Positions 25,577 to 36,700 are shown, counted from the stretch's first letter. The stretch: DNA of 64,000 nt from Halorussus pelagicus (GCF_004087835.1 NZ_CP035119.1:496001-560000), one strand, 5' to 3'. Notes: generated by a model from the sequence alone, not told the origin. Translations and numbers: made by a program.

Positions 25577-26428
25577 ATGAGCGACGACCTCGGCACGCCG
25601 GTACTCGACAACCACCTGCATCTGGACCCCGACCACGGCCGGGGCATCGAGGCCGTGAAGGACTTCGCGCGGAGCGGTGGCACCCACTTGCTCGTGGTGA
25701 ACAAACCCTCGTGGTTGCTCGGCGTCGAACCCGAGACCGGCGAACAGTTCCGACCGGTCTTCGAGACCACGCTCGAAGTCGTCTCGCGCGCCGACGAAGT
25801 GCTTCCGGGTCGCGCGTGGCCCGTCCTCGGCGTCCACCCCGGACTCGTCTCGAAACTGGTGGACGACCGCGGGTTCTCACCCGCAGAGGCCCGTGACCTG
25901 ATGCAGGCCGGACTGGACCTCGCTGCGGAGTACGTCGCGTCTGGCGACGCCGTCGCGCTCAAGACCGGTCGCCCGCACTACGACACGAGCGAGGCGGTGT
26001 GGGAGGCCTCGAACGAAGTCCTCCGGCACGGACTCGCGCTCGGCGCGGAGAACGACTGCGCGGTCCAACTTCACACCGAGGCCAGTGAGGACTTGACCGA
26101 GGTCGCGGAGTGGGCAGAAGACGCGGGTCTCGCGCCCCGGAAAGTCGTCAAGCACTACGCCGGTGGGAGACTCGCGGGACCGACCCCGAGCGTGATGAGC
26201 GAGAAAGACCGCCTCGAACTCGCGGCCGACCGTGGCGACCCCTTCCTGATGGAGACCGACTTCGTGGACGACCCCGACCGGCCCGGCGCGGTCATGGGAC
26301 CGAAGACGGTGCCCCGCCGGGTCCGCTGGATGCGAGAATCAGGCTACGACGACGCGATTCACAACGCCCACGTCGAGACGCCCAAGTCGGTCTACGGACT
26401 CGACACCGAGGCGACGCTCGACCGATAG
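25577..26428 (+). CDS. TatD-like metal-dependent hydrolase
   Basis: A 283-residue TIM-barrel amidohydrolase-type protein. DNHLHLD (residues 11-17) supplies the first metal-binding His pair; GVHPGLV, VQLHTEAS and VVKHYAG carry further His ligands; METDFVDDP supplies the catalytic Asp. This archaeal TatD-related branch has longer loops than bacterial TatD DNases. The true substrate is unknown. It is followed after 192 bases by the DUF2150 gene on the same strand. Confidence 0.9.
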   Translation: MSDDLGTPVLDNHLHLDPDHGRGIEAVKDFARSGGTHLLVVNKPSWLLGVEPETGEQFRPVFETTLEVVSRADEVLPGRAWPVLGVHPGLVSKLVDDRGFSPAEARDLMQAGLDLAAEYVASGDAVALKTGRPHYDTSEAVWEASNEVLRHGLALGAENDCAVQLHTEASEDLTEVAEWAEDAGLAPRKVVKHYAGGRLAGPTPSVMSEKDRLELAADRGDPFLMETDFVDDPDRPGAVMGPKTVPRRVRWMRESGYDDAIHNAHVETPKSVYGLDTEATLDR

Positions 26429-26620
26429 CGAGCGCTCACCGGCGAGGACGATCCTCCAGCGACGCGGACGACCACTCACCGACGGAGCAAAACCCCATCG
26501 AAACGACAGCTAACTCGGGGCTAGAACGGCGAGTAAGAGCGTGAGCGCCGCGAAAGAGGCATTTTTCGGGACGAGAGTCGCCTCGTAGGATTTATGAAGC
26601 GCGCAACACTCCGAAGAGAC

Positions 26621-27205
26621 ATGAGCGCGCCTCCGGAGGAATTCTACTCCGACGAACGCTGGCAGAACTGGCTCGACCGCATCCGGGAGGAAGACATCGA
26701 CCCGGAGAACGAAGACTCCGCCCGTCTGCTCCTCAACTTGCAGGACGACGTGGCCATCGCGGTCGCCAAAATTGTGACCGCCTACGACGACGGCGCTATC
26801 GACGAGGAGGAGGCGCTCGAAGAACTGGGCGACATCCGCGAGGTCGTTCTCGAAGAAGTCGAGTTCGACAACGACGAGAAAGCGATGCTCATCGACGGCG
26901 TCCAGACGAGTCTCGTCTGCGTCTTCTACGCGGCCGACCAGTACGTCGCCGAGGGTCCCGCCGACGAAGCGAGCGTCGAGGAGTACGTCATCGAGGCCGG
27001 ACGCGCCGAGGAAGGCGAAGACCTCGATTCGGCGCTCGGTCTCGTCGCGGCCGCCGGAACGCGCATTATCGACGGCGAGGACCTGAACATGGAGGTGACC
27101 GAAGACCTCGAATACGGTCTCGTCATCGAGTGGGTCAACGGTCTCGACAGCCTCCAGAGCGCGATGAGCGACCCCGAAGTCGTCGAAGAGGAAGACGAAG
27201 AGTAA
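26621..27205 (+). CDS. DUF2150 family protein
   Basis: A 194-residue very acidic protein starting MSAPPEEFYSDERWQNWL, the usual start of the DUF2150 family; a Met 27 bases upstream is less likely. It is all-helical by composition (LLLNLQDDVAIAVAKIVTAYDDG, EKAMLIDGVQTSLVCVFYAADQYV), with an acidic tail. The family is conserved in haloarchaea and some methanogens and has no established function that I can state. Confidence 0.9.
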   Translation: MSAPPEEFYSDERWQNWLDRIREEDIDPENEDSARLLLNLQDDVAIAVAKIVTAYDDGAIDEEEALEELGDIREVVLEEVEFDNDEKAMLIDGVQTSLVCVFYAADQYVAEGPADEASVEEYVIEAGRAEEGEDLDSALGLVAAAGTRIIDGEDLNMEVTEDLEYGLVIEWVNGLDSLQSAMSDPEVVEEEDEE

Positions 27206-27283
27206 TCCGCCGGGCGCGGGGAGCGAGGAGTTCCGACCGCGCAGGCGCTATTTTTAACTACCTGCCCCGTAAGGAACCGGGTA

Positions 27284-29359
27284 GTGCGACTTCGAACCGA
27301 CGAGCGCGGCGTGACGGTCCAGATTGGGACCGTCCTGCTGTTCGGCGTTCTCGTCATTCTCCTGTCGATTTATCAGGCATCGGTGGTTCCCCAGCAGAAC
27401 GAGCAGGTGGAGTTCACCCACAACCAGCAGGTCCAGAGCCAGTTGCAGGAACTGCGCGACGACCTCCACCGGACCGCCGCGACGGGGAGCGACGGGTCGG
27501 CCTCCGTCGCGCTCGGCACCCAGTACCCCGTCCGAGCGTTCTTCGTCAACCCTGCGCCGCCCTCGGGCACCCTCCGGACGAGGCCTCCGGCGAACCTCAC
27601 GCTCGAAAACGCCACCGCGAGCGGCGAAACCGGCGACTACTGGACCGGGACCGCGCGCAACTTCTCGACCCGCGGGCTGACCTACGACCCGCTCTATCAC
27701 GTCTACCAAAATCCGCCGACCACCGTCTACGACAACGGCATCCTCTACAACCGGTTCGACGGCGCGAACCGGACGCTCGCGGGCCAGCGCCTCGTGGACG
27801 GTAACAGCATCTCGCTGGTCGCGCTGAACGGAAGCCTCTCGAAGTCCAGCAGTAGCACCGCCACGGTGGACCTGCGCTCGGTCAGCGCCGCGACCCGGAC
27901 CGTCACGGTCGGCAACGACTCGAACAACGTCTCGATTCTGGTCCCGACGAAGCGACCGGCCGACGAGTGGGAGGACTTGCTCTCGGCAGAACTGAACCAG
28001 ACGAAAGGCGACGACCGTTACATCCGTGCGGTCGAGGAGGACCCCGACCGAAGCGCGGTTCGACTCGTCCTCGAACCCGCGACCTACGAACTCGAATTGG
28101 CGAAGGTCGGGGTCGGAACCGACGTAATCGACACCGACCCCCACTACGTCACCGACGTTCGGGGCGACAGCGCGAGCGTCGCAGAGAACAGCGGTCAAGA
28201 ACTCATCGTGGAGGTCCGCGACCGCTTCGACAATCCTGTCTCGGGTACGTCCGTGAACGTGACTCTCGACAGCGCGCTTTCCGCGGACGAACTCGCGGCG
28301 CAAGGCCAGCGCGGCGACCAACTCACCGACCTGACGACCGACGCGGAGGGCCGGGTGGCGATTCAGTACGACGCGCCGACCGGCTTCGACGGCGCGAACC
28401 GGAACGTCGAGGTCCGAATCGGCATGGCGTCGGTGCCGCCCGCAGGTGGCGGCTTCGCCCCCGGAACCCCGGAGAACGCGAGTCTGAACCTGACCGCGGT
28501 CAACGCCGACGGAAGCGGGCTGAGCGGCAGTGGCGGGAGCGACGCTGCCTATCAAACCCTATGGGATATTCCGGCAATCGAGACCGAACCCGGCACGACC
28601 TGCTACGCCGCCAACGACACCTGTCGATACGACCAGTCGGCGGGTGCGTCGGTCGCGCTCACCGCGAAGACGGTCCCGACCGCGCAGAACGCGCCGGTTG
28701 AATTCTCGGTCAACGACACCACCGTTGCCGAGTTCGCGTCTGACCGGCTGAACACCGACACCGACGGCCGCGCGACGGTGGACCTCGACACTGTCACGAC
28801 CGGCGTCGTGAACGCCTACGCCGCCAGCGGCGGGTCCGGCGACGCGCTCGCCATTGAGGTTTACTCCTCGGGCGCCAGTGGGCTCACGTACAACGACGAC
28901 GGGCAAGCGACCGACTCGCCGACAGACGGCGGGACCACCGAGTCGGCGCTGGAGTTCAGCGTCACGAACCGATTCGACCAGCGGTTGACTATCACCGACG
29001 TGACGGTCGCCCCCCAAGCCGGGTTCATCAACCGGCTTAACGACCCGTCGGGTCGGGAGGGCAAGTGGGAAAGCGAGCTATACGTCGAGGCCAACCTACA
29101 AAACGGTGTGACCGACGTTCCCGGCGGGACTGACCTCCCGACGACGATAGACATGGACGCCGACGGTCACTCCGGGGCCAACGTCGAGGCGGTCCTGTCC
29201 AGCGGGTCGGACGCGACCGTATTCCTCTACAAGTTCCAGTTCCAAGCTGGCTTCGGCACCCGTGACCAAGATATGAACGGTCGGGCCGTCGATATTACTC
29301 TCGCTTACGAGCTAGCGGACGGCACTACGGGCACGTTGACGTTCACCGTGACTGGCTGA
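27284..29359 (+). CDS. Surface protein with pilin-like N-terminus and Ig-like domain
   Basis: GTG start, 691 residues. The first 35 residues (RGVTVQIGTVLLFGVLVILLSIYQA) are one hydrophobic helix after a short charged head, like archaeal pilin-type anchors, with Glu-rich sequence after it. The rest is extracellular in character: many N-x-T/S sites, Asp/Thr/Ser-rich, with an invasin/Big-1-like module (SASVAENSGQELIVEVRDRF, then PVSGTSVNVTLDSALS) and a second similar module (SVALTAKTVPTAQNAPVEFSVNDTTVAEF). Two Cys (TCYAANDTCRY) may form a disulfide. Function unknown; probably a cell-surface or pseudopilus-linked protein. Confidence 0.75.
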   Translation: MRLRTDERGVTVQIGTVLLFGVLVILLSIYQASVVPQQNEQVEFTHNQQVQSQLQELRDDLHRTAATGSDGSASVALGTQYPVRAFFVNPAPPSGTLRTRPPANLTLENATASGETGDYWTGTARNFSTRGLTYDPLYHVYQNPPTTVYDNGILYNRFDGANRTLAGQRLVDGNSISLVALNGSLSKSSSSTATVDLRSVSAATRTVTVGNDSNNVSILVPTKRPADEWEDLLSAELNQTKGDDRYIRAVEEDPDRSAVRLVLEPATYELELAKVGVGTDVIDTDPHYVTDVRGDSASVAENSGQELIVEVRDRFDNPVSGTSVNVTLDSALSADELAAQGQRGDQLTDLTTDAEGRVAIQYDAPTGFDGANRNVEVRIGMASVPPAGGGFAPGTPENASLNLTAVNADGSGLSGSGGSDAAYQTLWDIPAIETEPGTTCYAANDTCRYDQSAGASVALTAKTVPTAQNAPVEFSVNDTTVAEFASDRLNTDTDGRATVDLDTVTTGVVNAYAASGGSGDALAIEVYSSGASGLTYNDDGQATDSPTDGGTTESALEFSVTNRFDQRLTITDVTVAPQAGFINRLNDPSGREGKWESELYVEANLQNGVTDVPGGTDLPTTIDMDADGHSGANVEAVLSSGSDATVFLYKFQFQAGFGTRDQDMNGRAVDITLAYELADGTTGTLTFTVTG

Positions 29360-29429
29360 CGACGAGGATTCGACAAACGTCGAATCCCCTATCGACAAAC
29401 CCATATAGCCGGTCGCCGCAGATTCGTAT

Positions 29430-30767
29430 ATGACAGCCGTCGGTATCGACGCCATCGAAATCTGGACGGGAAAGCTCAAACTGGACCTCGCGGAGACGTT
29501 CGCGCCCGAGAAGGGCGAGGACCCCGAGAAGTACACCAAGGGACTCGGCCTGCACGCCAGTTCGTTCCCGGACGCACACGAAGACATCGTGACGATGGGC
29601 GCGAACGCGGCCAAGCGTCTGATGGACCGCAAGGACCTGACGCCCGAGGACATCGGTCGCATCGACGTTGCGACCGAGAGCGCGTTCGACAACTCCAAGC
29701 CCGTCTCGACGTACATTGCGGGCTGTCTCGAACAGGTCTACGACGGCGACTTCCACCACGCCAACAAGGGCGAGCGCAAGTTCGCCTGCATCGCGGGCAC
29801 CCAGAGTCTCGACGACGCCTACAACTGGATTAAGGCCGGGCGGAATCGCGGCCGGGCCGCGCTCGTCGTCGCCACCGACACGGCGCTCTACGCCCGCGGC
29901 GACCCCGGCGAGGCCACGCAGGGCGCGGGCGCAGTCGCCATGCTCATCACCGAGGACCCGAACCTCGTGGAACTCTCGACCGAACAGGGGTACGGCTCTG
30001 CGGACGAGACGGACTTCCTCAAGCCCAACCAGCAGTTCCCGAGCGTGGACGGCAAGCGCTCGATGCAGGTGTATCTCGCCCGGATGCGCGAGGCGCTGGA
30101 GGACTTCGAGTCGGTCTCGGGCGCGACCCACCCCGACGACTTCGCGTACATCCCGTTCCACACGCCGTTCCCCGGCATGGTCCGGAAGGCCGCGGTGCTG
30201 GCCTACCGCCACATGATTCGAGACACGCCCGTCGAGGAAGACCTCGCCGAGGAAATCGGCTTCCAACCCCGCGAGGAGGACTTCGAGGACCGCGAGGCCT
30301 ACGAGGAGGCCATCCGCGACCACATGGACGACCTTAGCTCGACGGCGGCCTACCAGGAGTGGTACGCCAACACCGTCGAACCGACGCTCTCCATCTCTCG
30401 ACAGGTCGGCAACTGGTACACCGGGTCGGTCCACATCGCCCGCGCCGCCGCGCTCAAGCAGGCCGCCGAGCAGGACATCGACCTCGCCGGGAAGAAACTC
30501 GGCGTCGGTTCCTACGGGTCGGGCGCGCAGGCCGAAATCCACGCCGAGACGGTCGGCGACGACTGGCGCGAGGAGATAGACCAACTCAACGTTGACGAGC
30601 AGATAGCGGACCGCTACGACCTCACCTTCGAAGAGTACGAGAACGTCCACGACCGGCACAACCACGACAAGACCATCGAGATGGAGGACTTCACGGTGCC
30701 GGACGGCGAGTTCGTGTTTACCGGGACGGGCCGGATGAACGAGCGTCTCTACGACTACGTGGAGTAG
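29430..30767 (+). CDS. hmgB: Hydroxymethylglutaryl-CoA synthase
   Basis: A 445-residue thiolase-fold enzyme that condenses acetyl-CoA with acetoacetyl-CoA to form HMG-CoA, the entry to the mevalonate route for archaeal lipids. Catalytic Cys120 is in RKFACIAGTQSLDDA; an Asp/Glu general base is in VATESAFDNSKP; GSVHIARAAAL and GVGSYGSGAQAEIH complete the active site and CoA pocket. The length is typical for haloarchaea. It is 70 bases after the surface-protein gene and has a T6 run after its stop. Confidence 0.96.
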   Translation: MTAVGIDAIEIWTGKLKLDLAETFAPEKGEDPEKYTKGLGLHASSFPDAHEDIVTMGANAAKRLMDRKDLTPEDIGRIDVATESAFDNSKPVSTYIAGCLEQVYDGDFHHANKGERKFACIAGTQSLDDAYNWIKAGRNRGRAALVVATDTALYARGDPGEATQGAGAVAMLITEDPNLVELSTEQGYGSADETDFLKPNQQFPSVDGKRSMQVYLARMREALEDFESVSGATHPDDFAYIPFHTPFPGMVRKAAVLAYRHMIRDTPVEEDLAEEIGFQPREEDFEDREAYEEAIRDHMDDLSSTAAYQEWYANTVEPTLSISRQVGNWYTGSVHIARAAALKQAAEQDIDLAGKKLGVGSYGSGAQAEIHAETVGDDWREEIDQLNVDEQIADRYDLTFEEYENVHDRHNHDKTIEMEDFTVPDGEFVFTGTGRMNERLYDYVE

Positions 30768-30801
30768 TCGGCCCGAACGCGACTTTCCGGCGGTCGATTC
30801 C

Positions 30802-30807
30802 TTTTTT
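30802..30807 (+). terminator. T6 tract after the HMG-CoA synthase gene
   Basis: Six T (attccttttttggcg) lie 35 bases after the hmgB stop, in line with archaeal poly-T termination. The next gene on this strand starts at 30895. Confidence 0.4.
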
Positions 30808-30894
30808 GGCGTCTCGTCTGCACTTCGAGCAGAGATACCCGGCGTCCACTTCGAATGCGAGCGATTCAAACCGACCACCGAGAGAGAGACCAGT

Positions 30895-31869
30895 GTGACC
30901 GAAGACGAGACTCACGACCACGTCGTGCCCGGAACCGACGAGGAGATAGACGCTCCCGACGTTCGCGGATACGACTTCCGAGAATCGTTCGATTTCGACG
31001 AGTTGCTGGCGTCGTACGCGACGACCGGATTTCAGGCGACCCAACTCGCGGAGGCCATCGACATCGCCGAGCAGATGCAGGACGCCGACGCGACCGTCTA
31101 TCTGACGTTCACTTCGAACATCATCTCCTCGGGGCTTCGAGAGGTCGTCGCCGCGCTCGTCCGCGAGGGATACGTGGACGTACTCATCACGACTTCCGGG
31201 TCGCTGACCGAGGACGTTATCAAGACGGCGAAACCGTTCAAGATGGGTGAGTGGGACGCCGACGAGAGCGAACTTCGGGAGCGAGGTATCAATCGCCTCG
31301 GCAACATTTTCGTCCCCTCCGACCGGTACGTCTGGCTCGAAGAGTACCTCTACGACTTCTTCGACGATTTCTTCGCCGAAGAGAAGGTCCGGACGCCGAC
31401 GGCGTTCGCCCGCGAGTTGGGCGCGACGCTCGACGACGAGGACTCGGTGTTGAAGCAGGCGGCCGACAACGACGTGCCGGTCTACTGCCCGGCGCTGACC
31501 GACGCGGAGGTCGGCAACTTCCTCTACTACTACCGGCAGGGCTACGACTCCGAGGTCGGAATCGAGATACTGGACGACTACGACTCGCTCATCGAGGACG
31601 GCCTGCTCGCCGACGAGACGGGTCTCATCGCGGTCGGCGGCGGCGTCCCGAAACACCACGCCATCATGACGAACCTGTTCCGCGGCGGTGCCGACTACGT
31701 CGTCTACATCTCGACGGGGATCGAGGGAGACGGGTCCCTGTCGGGGGCACCGCCGAACGAAGCGGTCTCGTGGGGGAAAATAAAGGACAACGAGACGAAC
31801 TACACGCAGGTCGAAGCCGAGGCGACGCTCGTTTTCCCACTGCTCGTCGCTGGCGCGTTCGGCGAGTAA
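30895..31869 (+). CDS. dys: Deoxyhypusine synthase
   Basis: GTG start, 324 residues. It transfers the aminobutyl group of spermidine (or an agmatine route in haloarchaea) to a lysine of aIF5A. Active-site Lys253 lies in AVGGGVPKHHAIMTNLFRGGADYVVYI, the family signature; TSGSLTEDVIKT binds NAD, and NEAVSWGKI with DATLVFPLL-like VEAEATLVFPLLVAG closes the protein. The first 40 acidic residues are a haloarchaeal extension. No aIF5A gene is nearby. Confidence 0.95.
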   Translation: MTEDETHDHVVPGTDEEIDAPDVRGYDFRESFDFDELLASYATTGFQATQLAEAIDIAEQMQDADATVYLTFTSNIISSGLREVVAALVREGYVDVLITTSGSLTEDVIKTAKPFKMGEWDADESELRERGINRLGNIFVPSDRYVWLEEYLYDFFDDFFAEEKVRTPTAFARELGATLDDEDSVLKQAADNDVPVYCPALTDAEVGNFLYYYRQGYDSEVGIEILDDYDSLIEDGLLADETGLIAVGGGVPKHHAIMTNLFRGGADYVVYISTGIEGDGSLSGAPPNEAVSWGKIKDNETNYTQVEAEATLVFPLLVAGAFGE

Positions 31870-31947
31870 GCAGTACGCAGCATCCGGAGAGAACGAAAGC
31901 GACCGAACCGGTGGGAGCCCGCGGCGAGACGGTGCGAGACCCGCGAG

Positions 31948-32661
31948 TTACGGAAACTCCCGGAGCGCCCCCAACACGTCCTCGATGGGTTCGTTCGTAA
32001 TCGCCAGCGAGAAACCGTCGAGGCGGGCCATCTTCGGGGCGTGGTCCCACAAATCCTCGCGGTCGAGACCGTGGAGGACCACCGCGTTCGGCGTCGGGGT
32101 GACGACGCGCATGGCGACCAACGGCGACTCCCCGCGGGTGACGTTGGTGAACATCAACGCCCTGCTGGTACTCTGGCCGTAGAGCCGGTAGAACTCCTCG
32201 CTGGAGAGGCGCGTGATGGCTTGGATGCTGTCGATGACGGTGTGGCCGGTGACGTGGCTCTGGTCGCCCTCGGCGATCTCCGTCGCGCCGACCGCGTCGT
32301 AGAACCGGTCGAGCGCGACCTGCGTGGGGTATTCCCGGAGGTCGTTGACGATGTCGCTCTCGAACCCCGCGGAGACGACGCGAGCGTACTGTCGGATTCG
32401 GTCGCCGCCGCGGCGCTCGTCGATGTCGAGCAGGGCGTTCACGAGGCGGGAGACGACGCCGATGCCCGGACTCTCCCGGCGGCCGCTCTCGTAGTCGCTG
32501 ACGACCGACGAGGACACGTCGAGGTGGTCCGCGAGGTCGGTCTGGGAGACGCCGAAGTCGGTGCGCCACTTGCGGAGTGTCGCGCCGGGGTCGTCGCTGA
32601 GCGTTATCTCGCCCGCGATGCGCTCGGCGAGGTCCGCGCGGGGTTCGGTCGCGTCGGTCAT
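31948..32661 (-). CDS. XRE-type helix-turn-helix regulator (COG1709-like)
   Basis: A 237-residue transcription regulator. An HTH of the XRE/cro type lies at about residues 27-80 (LRKWRTDFGVSQTDLADHLDVSS, then SVVSDYESGRRESPGIGVVSRLV). The C-terminal part (about 100-237) is a conserved archaeal ligand-like domain with RGESPLVAMRVVTPTPNAVVLHGL. This two-part layout is typical of euryarchaeal COG1709 regulators. Targets are unknown. It converges on the deoxyhypusine synthase gene. Confidence 0.88.
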   Translation of the reverse strand: MTDATEPRADLAERIAGEITLSDDPGATLRKWRTDFGVSQTDLADHLDVSSSVVSDYESGRRESPGIGVVSRLVNALLDIDERRGGDRIRQYARVVSAGFESDIVNDLREYPTQVALDRFYDAVGATEIAEGDQSHVTGHTVIDSIQAITRLSSEEFYRLYGQSTSRALMFTNVTRGESPLVAMRVVTPTPNAVVLHGLDREDLWDHAPKMARLDGFSLAITNEPIEDVLGALREFP

Positions 32662-32768
32662 GGTGGCGACTGTGCGAGTCGTCCGGAAAAGCGTATCGAA
32701 ATCGGGGTTCGACGTTCGCCGAAGACGGCGGGAAACCGATAATGTGGGTAAGTGTCGTATGCCAATTT

Positions 32769-33488
32769 ATGCCCTCGACGGTGGTTCACGTCGCGCTCGC
32801 GGGACTCGTGGGGACCGCACTGCTCGCCGAACACTTCGACTGGAAGGCGGTGGCGGCGGTGATGGCGACCACGGCGCTGGTCGATTTCGACGTGTTCCTC
32901 GGTTTCTGGATATCCGGCGCGCACCGGGCGGCGTTTCACACGCTCGTCGTGCCCGTCCTCGGCGGACTCGTACTCTGGGCGGACCTGCGGCGAGGCGACG
33001 ACTCGCTCGTGCGTTCGCAGTGGGGCGCGCGCGGCGTCCGAGTCTGGTGGGTTAGCCTCGTCGCGGTCATGTCCGCGGGTATCGGTCTCGACGCGTTCTT
33101 CAACGGCGCGAACCTCCTCTACCCGCTCCACGACCGGTTCTACACGCTCGACGGCAAGGTGTTCTACTCGACGGAACAGGGGTTCGTCCAGACGCTCGTG
33201 AACGTCGATTTCGAGGCGCTGGTCGAGGCGTTCGCTCCCGAGGACACCGGCATGGGGACCCAATCGGGGGCGGGCGGCGCTGGCGGCACCGACGCTGGCG
33301 GCGGTTCCGACGCCGTGCGGACGACCGAGAACACCCACTACAGCACGGGCGTGGACCCGGCGAAAGGGGCGGAAGAGGAAAACGTCGAGCGCCTGTTCCC
33401 CATCGCGTACACCGGCGAGCGCGCGCTCCTCGCGCTGACCGGCTACACGGTGGTCGGTCTCCGGCTCTGGATGGCGCGCCAAGAGTGA
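32769..33488 (+). CDS. Membrane-bound metal-dependent hydrolase (YdjM/DUF457-like)
   Basis: A 239-residue integral membrane protein. MPSTVVHVALAGLVGTALL begins the first helix with the family His; LVDFDVFLGFW and AHRAAFHTLVVPV bring the Asp and His residues expected to bind metal inside the membrane. About four to five helices are visible, split by a long soluble loop (about 130-205) with a Gly-rich stretch. The Met at 32769 is chosen as it starts the first helix. A relative is encoded at 43154-43687. Function of the family is poorly known. Confidence 0.85.
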   Translation: MPSTVVHVALAGLVGTALLAEHFDWKAVAAVMATTALVDFDVFLGFWISGAHRAAFHTLVVPVLGGLVLWADLRRGDDSLVRSQWGARGVRVWWVSLVAVMSAGIGLDAFFNGANLLYPLHDRFYTLDGKVFYSTEQGFVQTLVNVDFEALVEAFAPEDTGMGTQSGAGGAGGTDAGGGSDAVRTTENTHYSTGVDPAKGAEEENVERLFPIAYTGERALLALTGYTVVGLRLWMARQE

Positions 33489-33757
33489 ATCCCGGCAGAA
33501 TCGGTCGGTCGAGTCGGGATGCCCGCTCGTCTTTCGCGGTGACGACGAAGCTAATCGCGGGACCGGTCACGGAACTGTCGCCACGTCGTCCGGAAGGAGT
33601 AAGGGTCTTTTCGCCGGAGCGAGTAGGTCCGACCGGCCGATGACGAGGCCTCCGCTCCGAACTGGTCTCGGCAACCAGTCGTGACGAGCCCTATGAGTGC
33701 CGAGGCCGCCCATTCATACGTTATTTGTCTTTTGTTTAAATTATCCATCGAGCAATA

Positions 33758-33773
33758 GGATTAATTATTGGCG
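33758..33773 (+). promoter_or_regulatory. TATA-type promoter of lanM
   Basis: The run aggattaattattgg (about 33757-33772) is centred 25 bases before the ATG at 33790, as expected for a leaderless archaeal transcript. A second A/T run, tttgtttaaattatcc, lies at 33730-33745. The 300 bases before the gene (33489-33789) hold no supported gene. Confidence 0.55.
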
Positions 33774-33789
33774 TGTGAGAGATACCGGT

Positions 33790-36700
33790 ATGGACACGAT
33801 ACAGCCGGAACACGGACGGCTGATAGCTGGTCGAGCGCGGACACTTTTAGAACGCATCGAGGAACCGGAGGCGATGGCAGGGAGTAAGAACGACGAGACC
33901 GTGTCGGAATTATTAGAAGACTGGAGAGAGCAGTTCCCTGACGAGGCGACGTTCGAGCGCCGACTCGACCAGTTGGGCGTCTCTCAACAGACGTGTCGGG
34001 AAGCTATCGCCACTGACCGACTCGCAGCCGACGAGCCACTTCCGGAATGGATCGCTCTTCTCGACGCCATCGTGACGGCCGTACAGGGCGAGTTCGCCGC
34101 CCCGGACCTCGTTGCCGCCATCGAAGAGGCGAGCGATGGCACGCCGCTGTTCGGACTTCTCTCCGCTCGCATCGCGGCGTACGGCTGGCAGACGCTCCCC
34201 GAACACGTCACCGACGTTGTTCCGGAGACGGCGCTTACCACGATGGCGTCGTGGTTCCAACGACGGTTTCAGTCCCAGTTCAAGCGCATTCTCTACGTCG
34301 AGTTCAAGTCCTTCGTCGCTGCGCGCGACGAGGAGTTGGCTCGCGCCGACTCTTCGGAGGTCCGAGACCCGTCGTCAGATTACTACGAGCAGTTCCGCGA
34401 CTATCTCCTCGACCACGGGTTCTACGAACTGTGTTGCGAGTATCCGATGTTCGCGCGACAAGTCGCCGGACAGCTACGACAGTGGCGCGAACATCTGTCG
34501 GAGTTCGCCAGTCGGTTGGCGTCGGACCGGTCCGCACTCGCCGACCGATTCGGCGCAGAGGGCAGAATCGTGGAGTTGGAACCGCTAGCCGACGACACTC
34601 ACGGCGACGGACGGGCGGTGATGCGCCTCACCTTTGAGTCCGGAACTTCGGTGGTGTACAAGCCCCGGAGCGTCGAAATCGGGGCCAAGTTCTACCGCCT
34701 GCTCTCGGACCTCGACGACCACTTACCGACTCCGGACCACTACGTGCCGACGTATCTGGTCCGAGACGGCTACGGGTGGATGGGGTGGATCGACGACGAG
34801 CCGTGTCCCAACGAGGAGGCGGTCCGGCGCTACTACCGCCGGGCGGGGTCGCTGGCGTGTCTCGCCTACCTGCTTGAGTTCGTGGACTGCCAGTTCGAGA
34901 ACCTGCTGGCTACCGGCGAACACCCGGTACTCGTTGACGCCGAGACGCTCCTGCATCCGTACGTCGGTATCGGCTCTCGGCCAGCCCACGCGGGAGTGAG
35001 TCCGCTCGTTCAGGACAGCGTCCTGTTGACCGGACTGTTCCCGTTCGACGTAGCCGAAGAACAGGAGTCGAACCTCTCGACGGCGTTGGCCGGGTTCGGT
35101 ACGTCGTCGGAGAACGTGGAGTTAGACGGCATCACGGAGTCGCGGTTCGAGAACGTTACGACCGACGTGCTCTCGGTTGAGGAGTTTCCGGTAGAGATGG
35201 AGCGCGGTCAGAACGTCCCGACAATCGACGGGAAAGACCGGCTACCCGGCCAGTACGTCGATGACCTCGTCGGGGGATTTCGACGGACGTACGAGTCGAT
35301 ACTGGACCTCAGAGATTCGGGGCGTCTGTCGGAACTCGGTGTGCCCGACGCTCTCTTTGGACTGGACAACCGAGTCCTCTATCGCTCGACCGTCGAGTAC
35401 GGGCGGATTCTACGGTCGGTCTCCGACCGAGACTGTCTGCAAAGCGGTGTCCGATTCGGCATCGAAGTCGATGAACTCGCCGTACCTCTTTGCCGAAAGG
35501 CTATCAGTGACGAACGGTCGTGGGAACTGTACGACGCCGAGCGCCGAGCGATTCGCCGCCTCGACCCGCCTCGGTTTGAGTCCCGGACCGACGGGACCGC
35601 ATTCGAGTTGGGCGACCACCGTGTCGAAGCGGTGGCCGACGAATCCGGAAGCCGACGTGTTCGTGAGCGAATCGAGTCAGCTGACCCTGCCGACCTCGAC
35701 CGTCAAGTGGCGCTGATTCGGCGGTGTTTCGAGAAACCGTCTCGTCCTGATTATCCCGAGACGAACGCCGTTCGCCGGTCTGTGAGCGACGACACGCTCC
35801 GAACCGAAGCGCGTCAACTCTTCGAGCGGGTACAGACTCTCGCAACCGAGTCCGAGGGCGAGTATCACTGGACATCCCCCGCACCGTCGAACGACGAGTT
35901 GCGGCTTCGGCCCGAGACCGAGACGCTGTACACCGGTCGGTGTGGAATCGGGCTGTTGGCCGGTAGCCTCTTCGCGGTCACGGGTGATGACCGCTATCGG
36001 AGAGTCGCCACGGAGACCGTTCGCCCGATTCGTGACTCGATACGGGGCGAGCGGCGTCACGACCCGTGGCTTGACGAGTTAGGCGGGACGAACGGAATCG
36101 GGTCGGTCGCGTACGGTCTCGCCGTGTTGGGCGAGTTTCTCGACGACGACGAACTGCTCGCGGACGCCGCTCGTGCGGGGAGACTCGTAACGGAGGAGCT
36201 AATCGCCGCCGACGACGCCTACGACGTAGTCTCCGGAGCGGCCGGAACGATACTTGGGTTGTTAGGCGTTCACGACCGCCGGAACTCCCCCGAGCTACTC
36301 TCGCTGGCCGTCGAGTGTGGCGATCATCTGTTGGCCGAGCGCACCACGTTCGAGGAGTATCGAGTGTGGGATACTATCGACGAGACGCGACCGCTGACCG
36401 GATTCTCTCACGGTGTTGCCGGAATCGCGTACGCGCTGGTCCGGCTCTGGGACGCGACCGGCGACGACCGGTATCGGGACGCGGCGATGGAAGCCATCGA
36501 GTACGAGCGACAGTGTTACGACCCAGACCGGGGTAACTGGCCATACTATCGTCCCGGAAATCAGCCACCGGAGTTCGTAGACCAGTGGTGTCACGGACGA
36601 ACGGGTGTCGGTCTCGGACGGCTCGGGATGCAGCGATACGTTGACAGCGACCGGGTGGCGACCGGAATCGACCGGGCACTCGACGGAATCGAGGGGACGG

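Noticed and set aside
33551-33748. 65-residue leftward ORF upstream of lanM as an alternative precursor peptide
   Set aside because: It has one Cys, an Arg-rich tail and no leader-core pattern; composition is not haloarchaeal-like.
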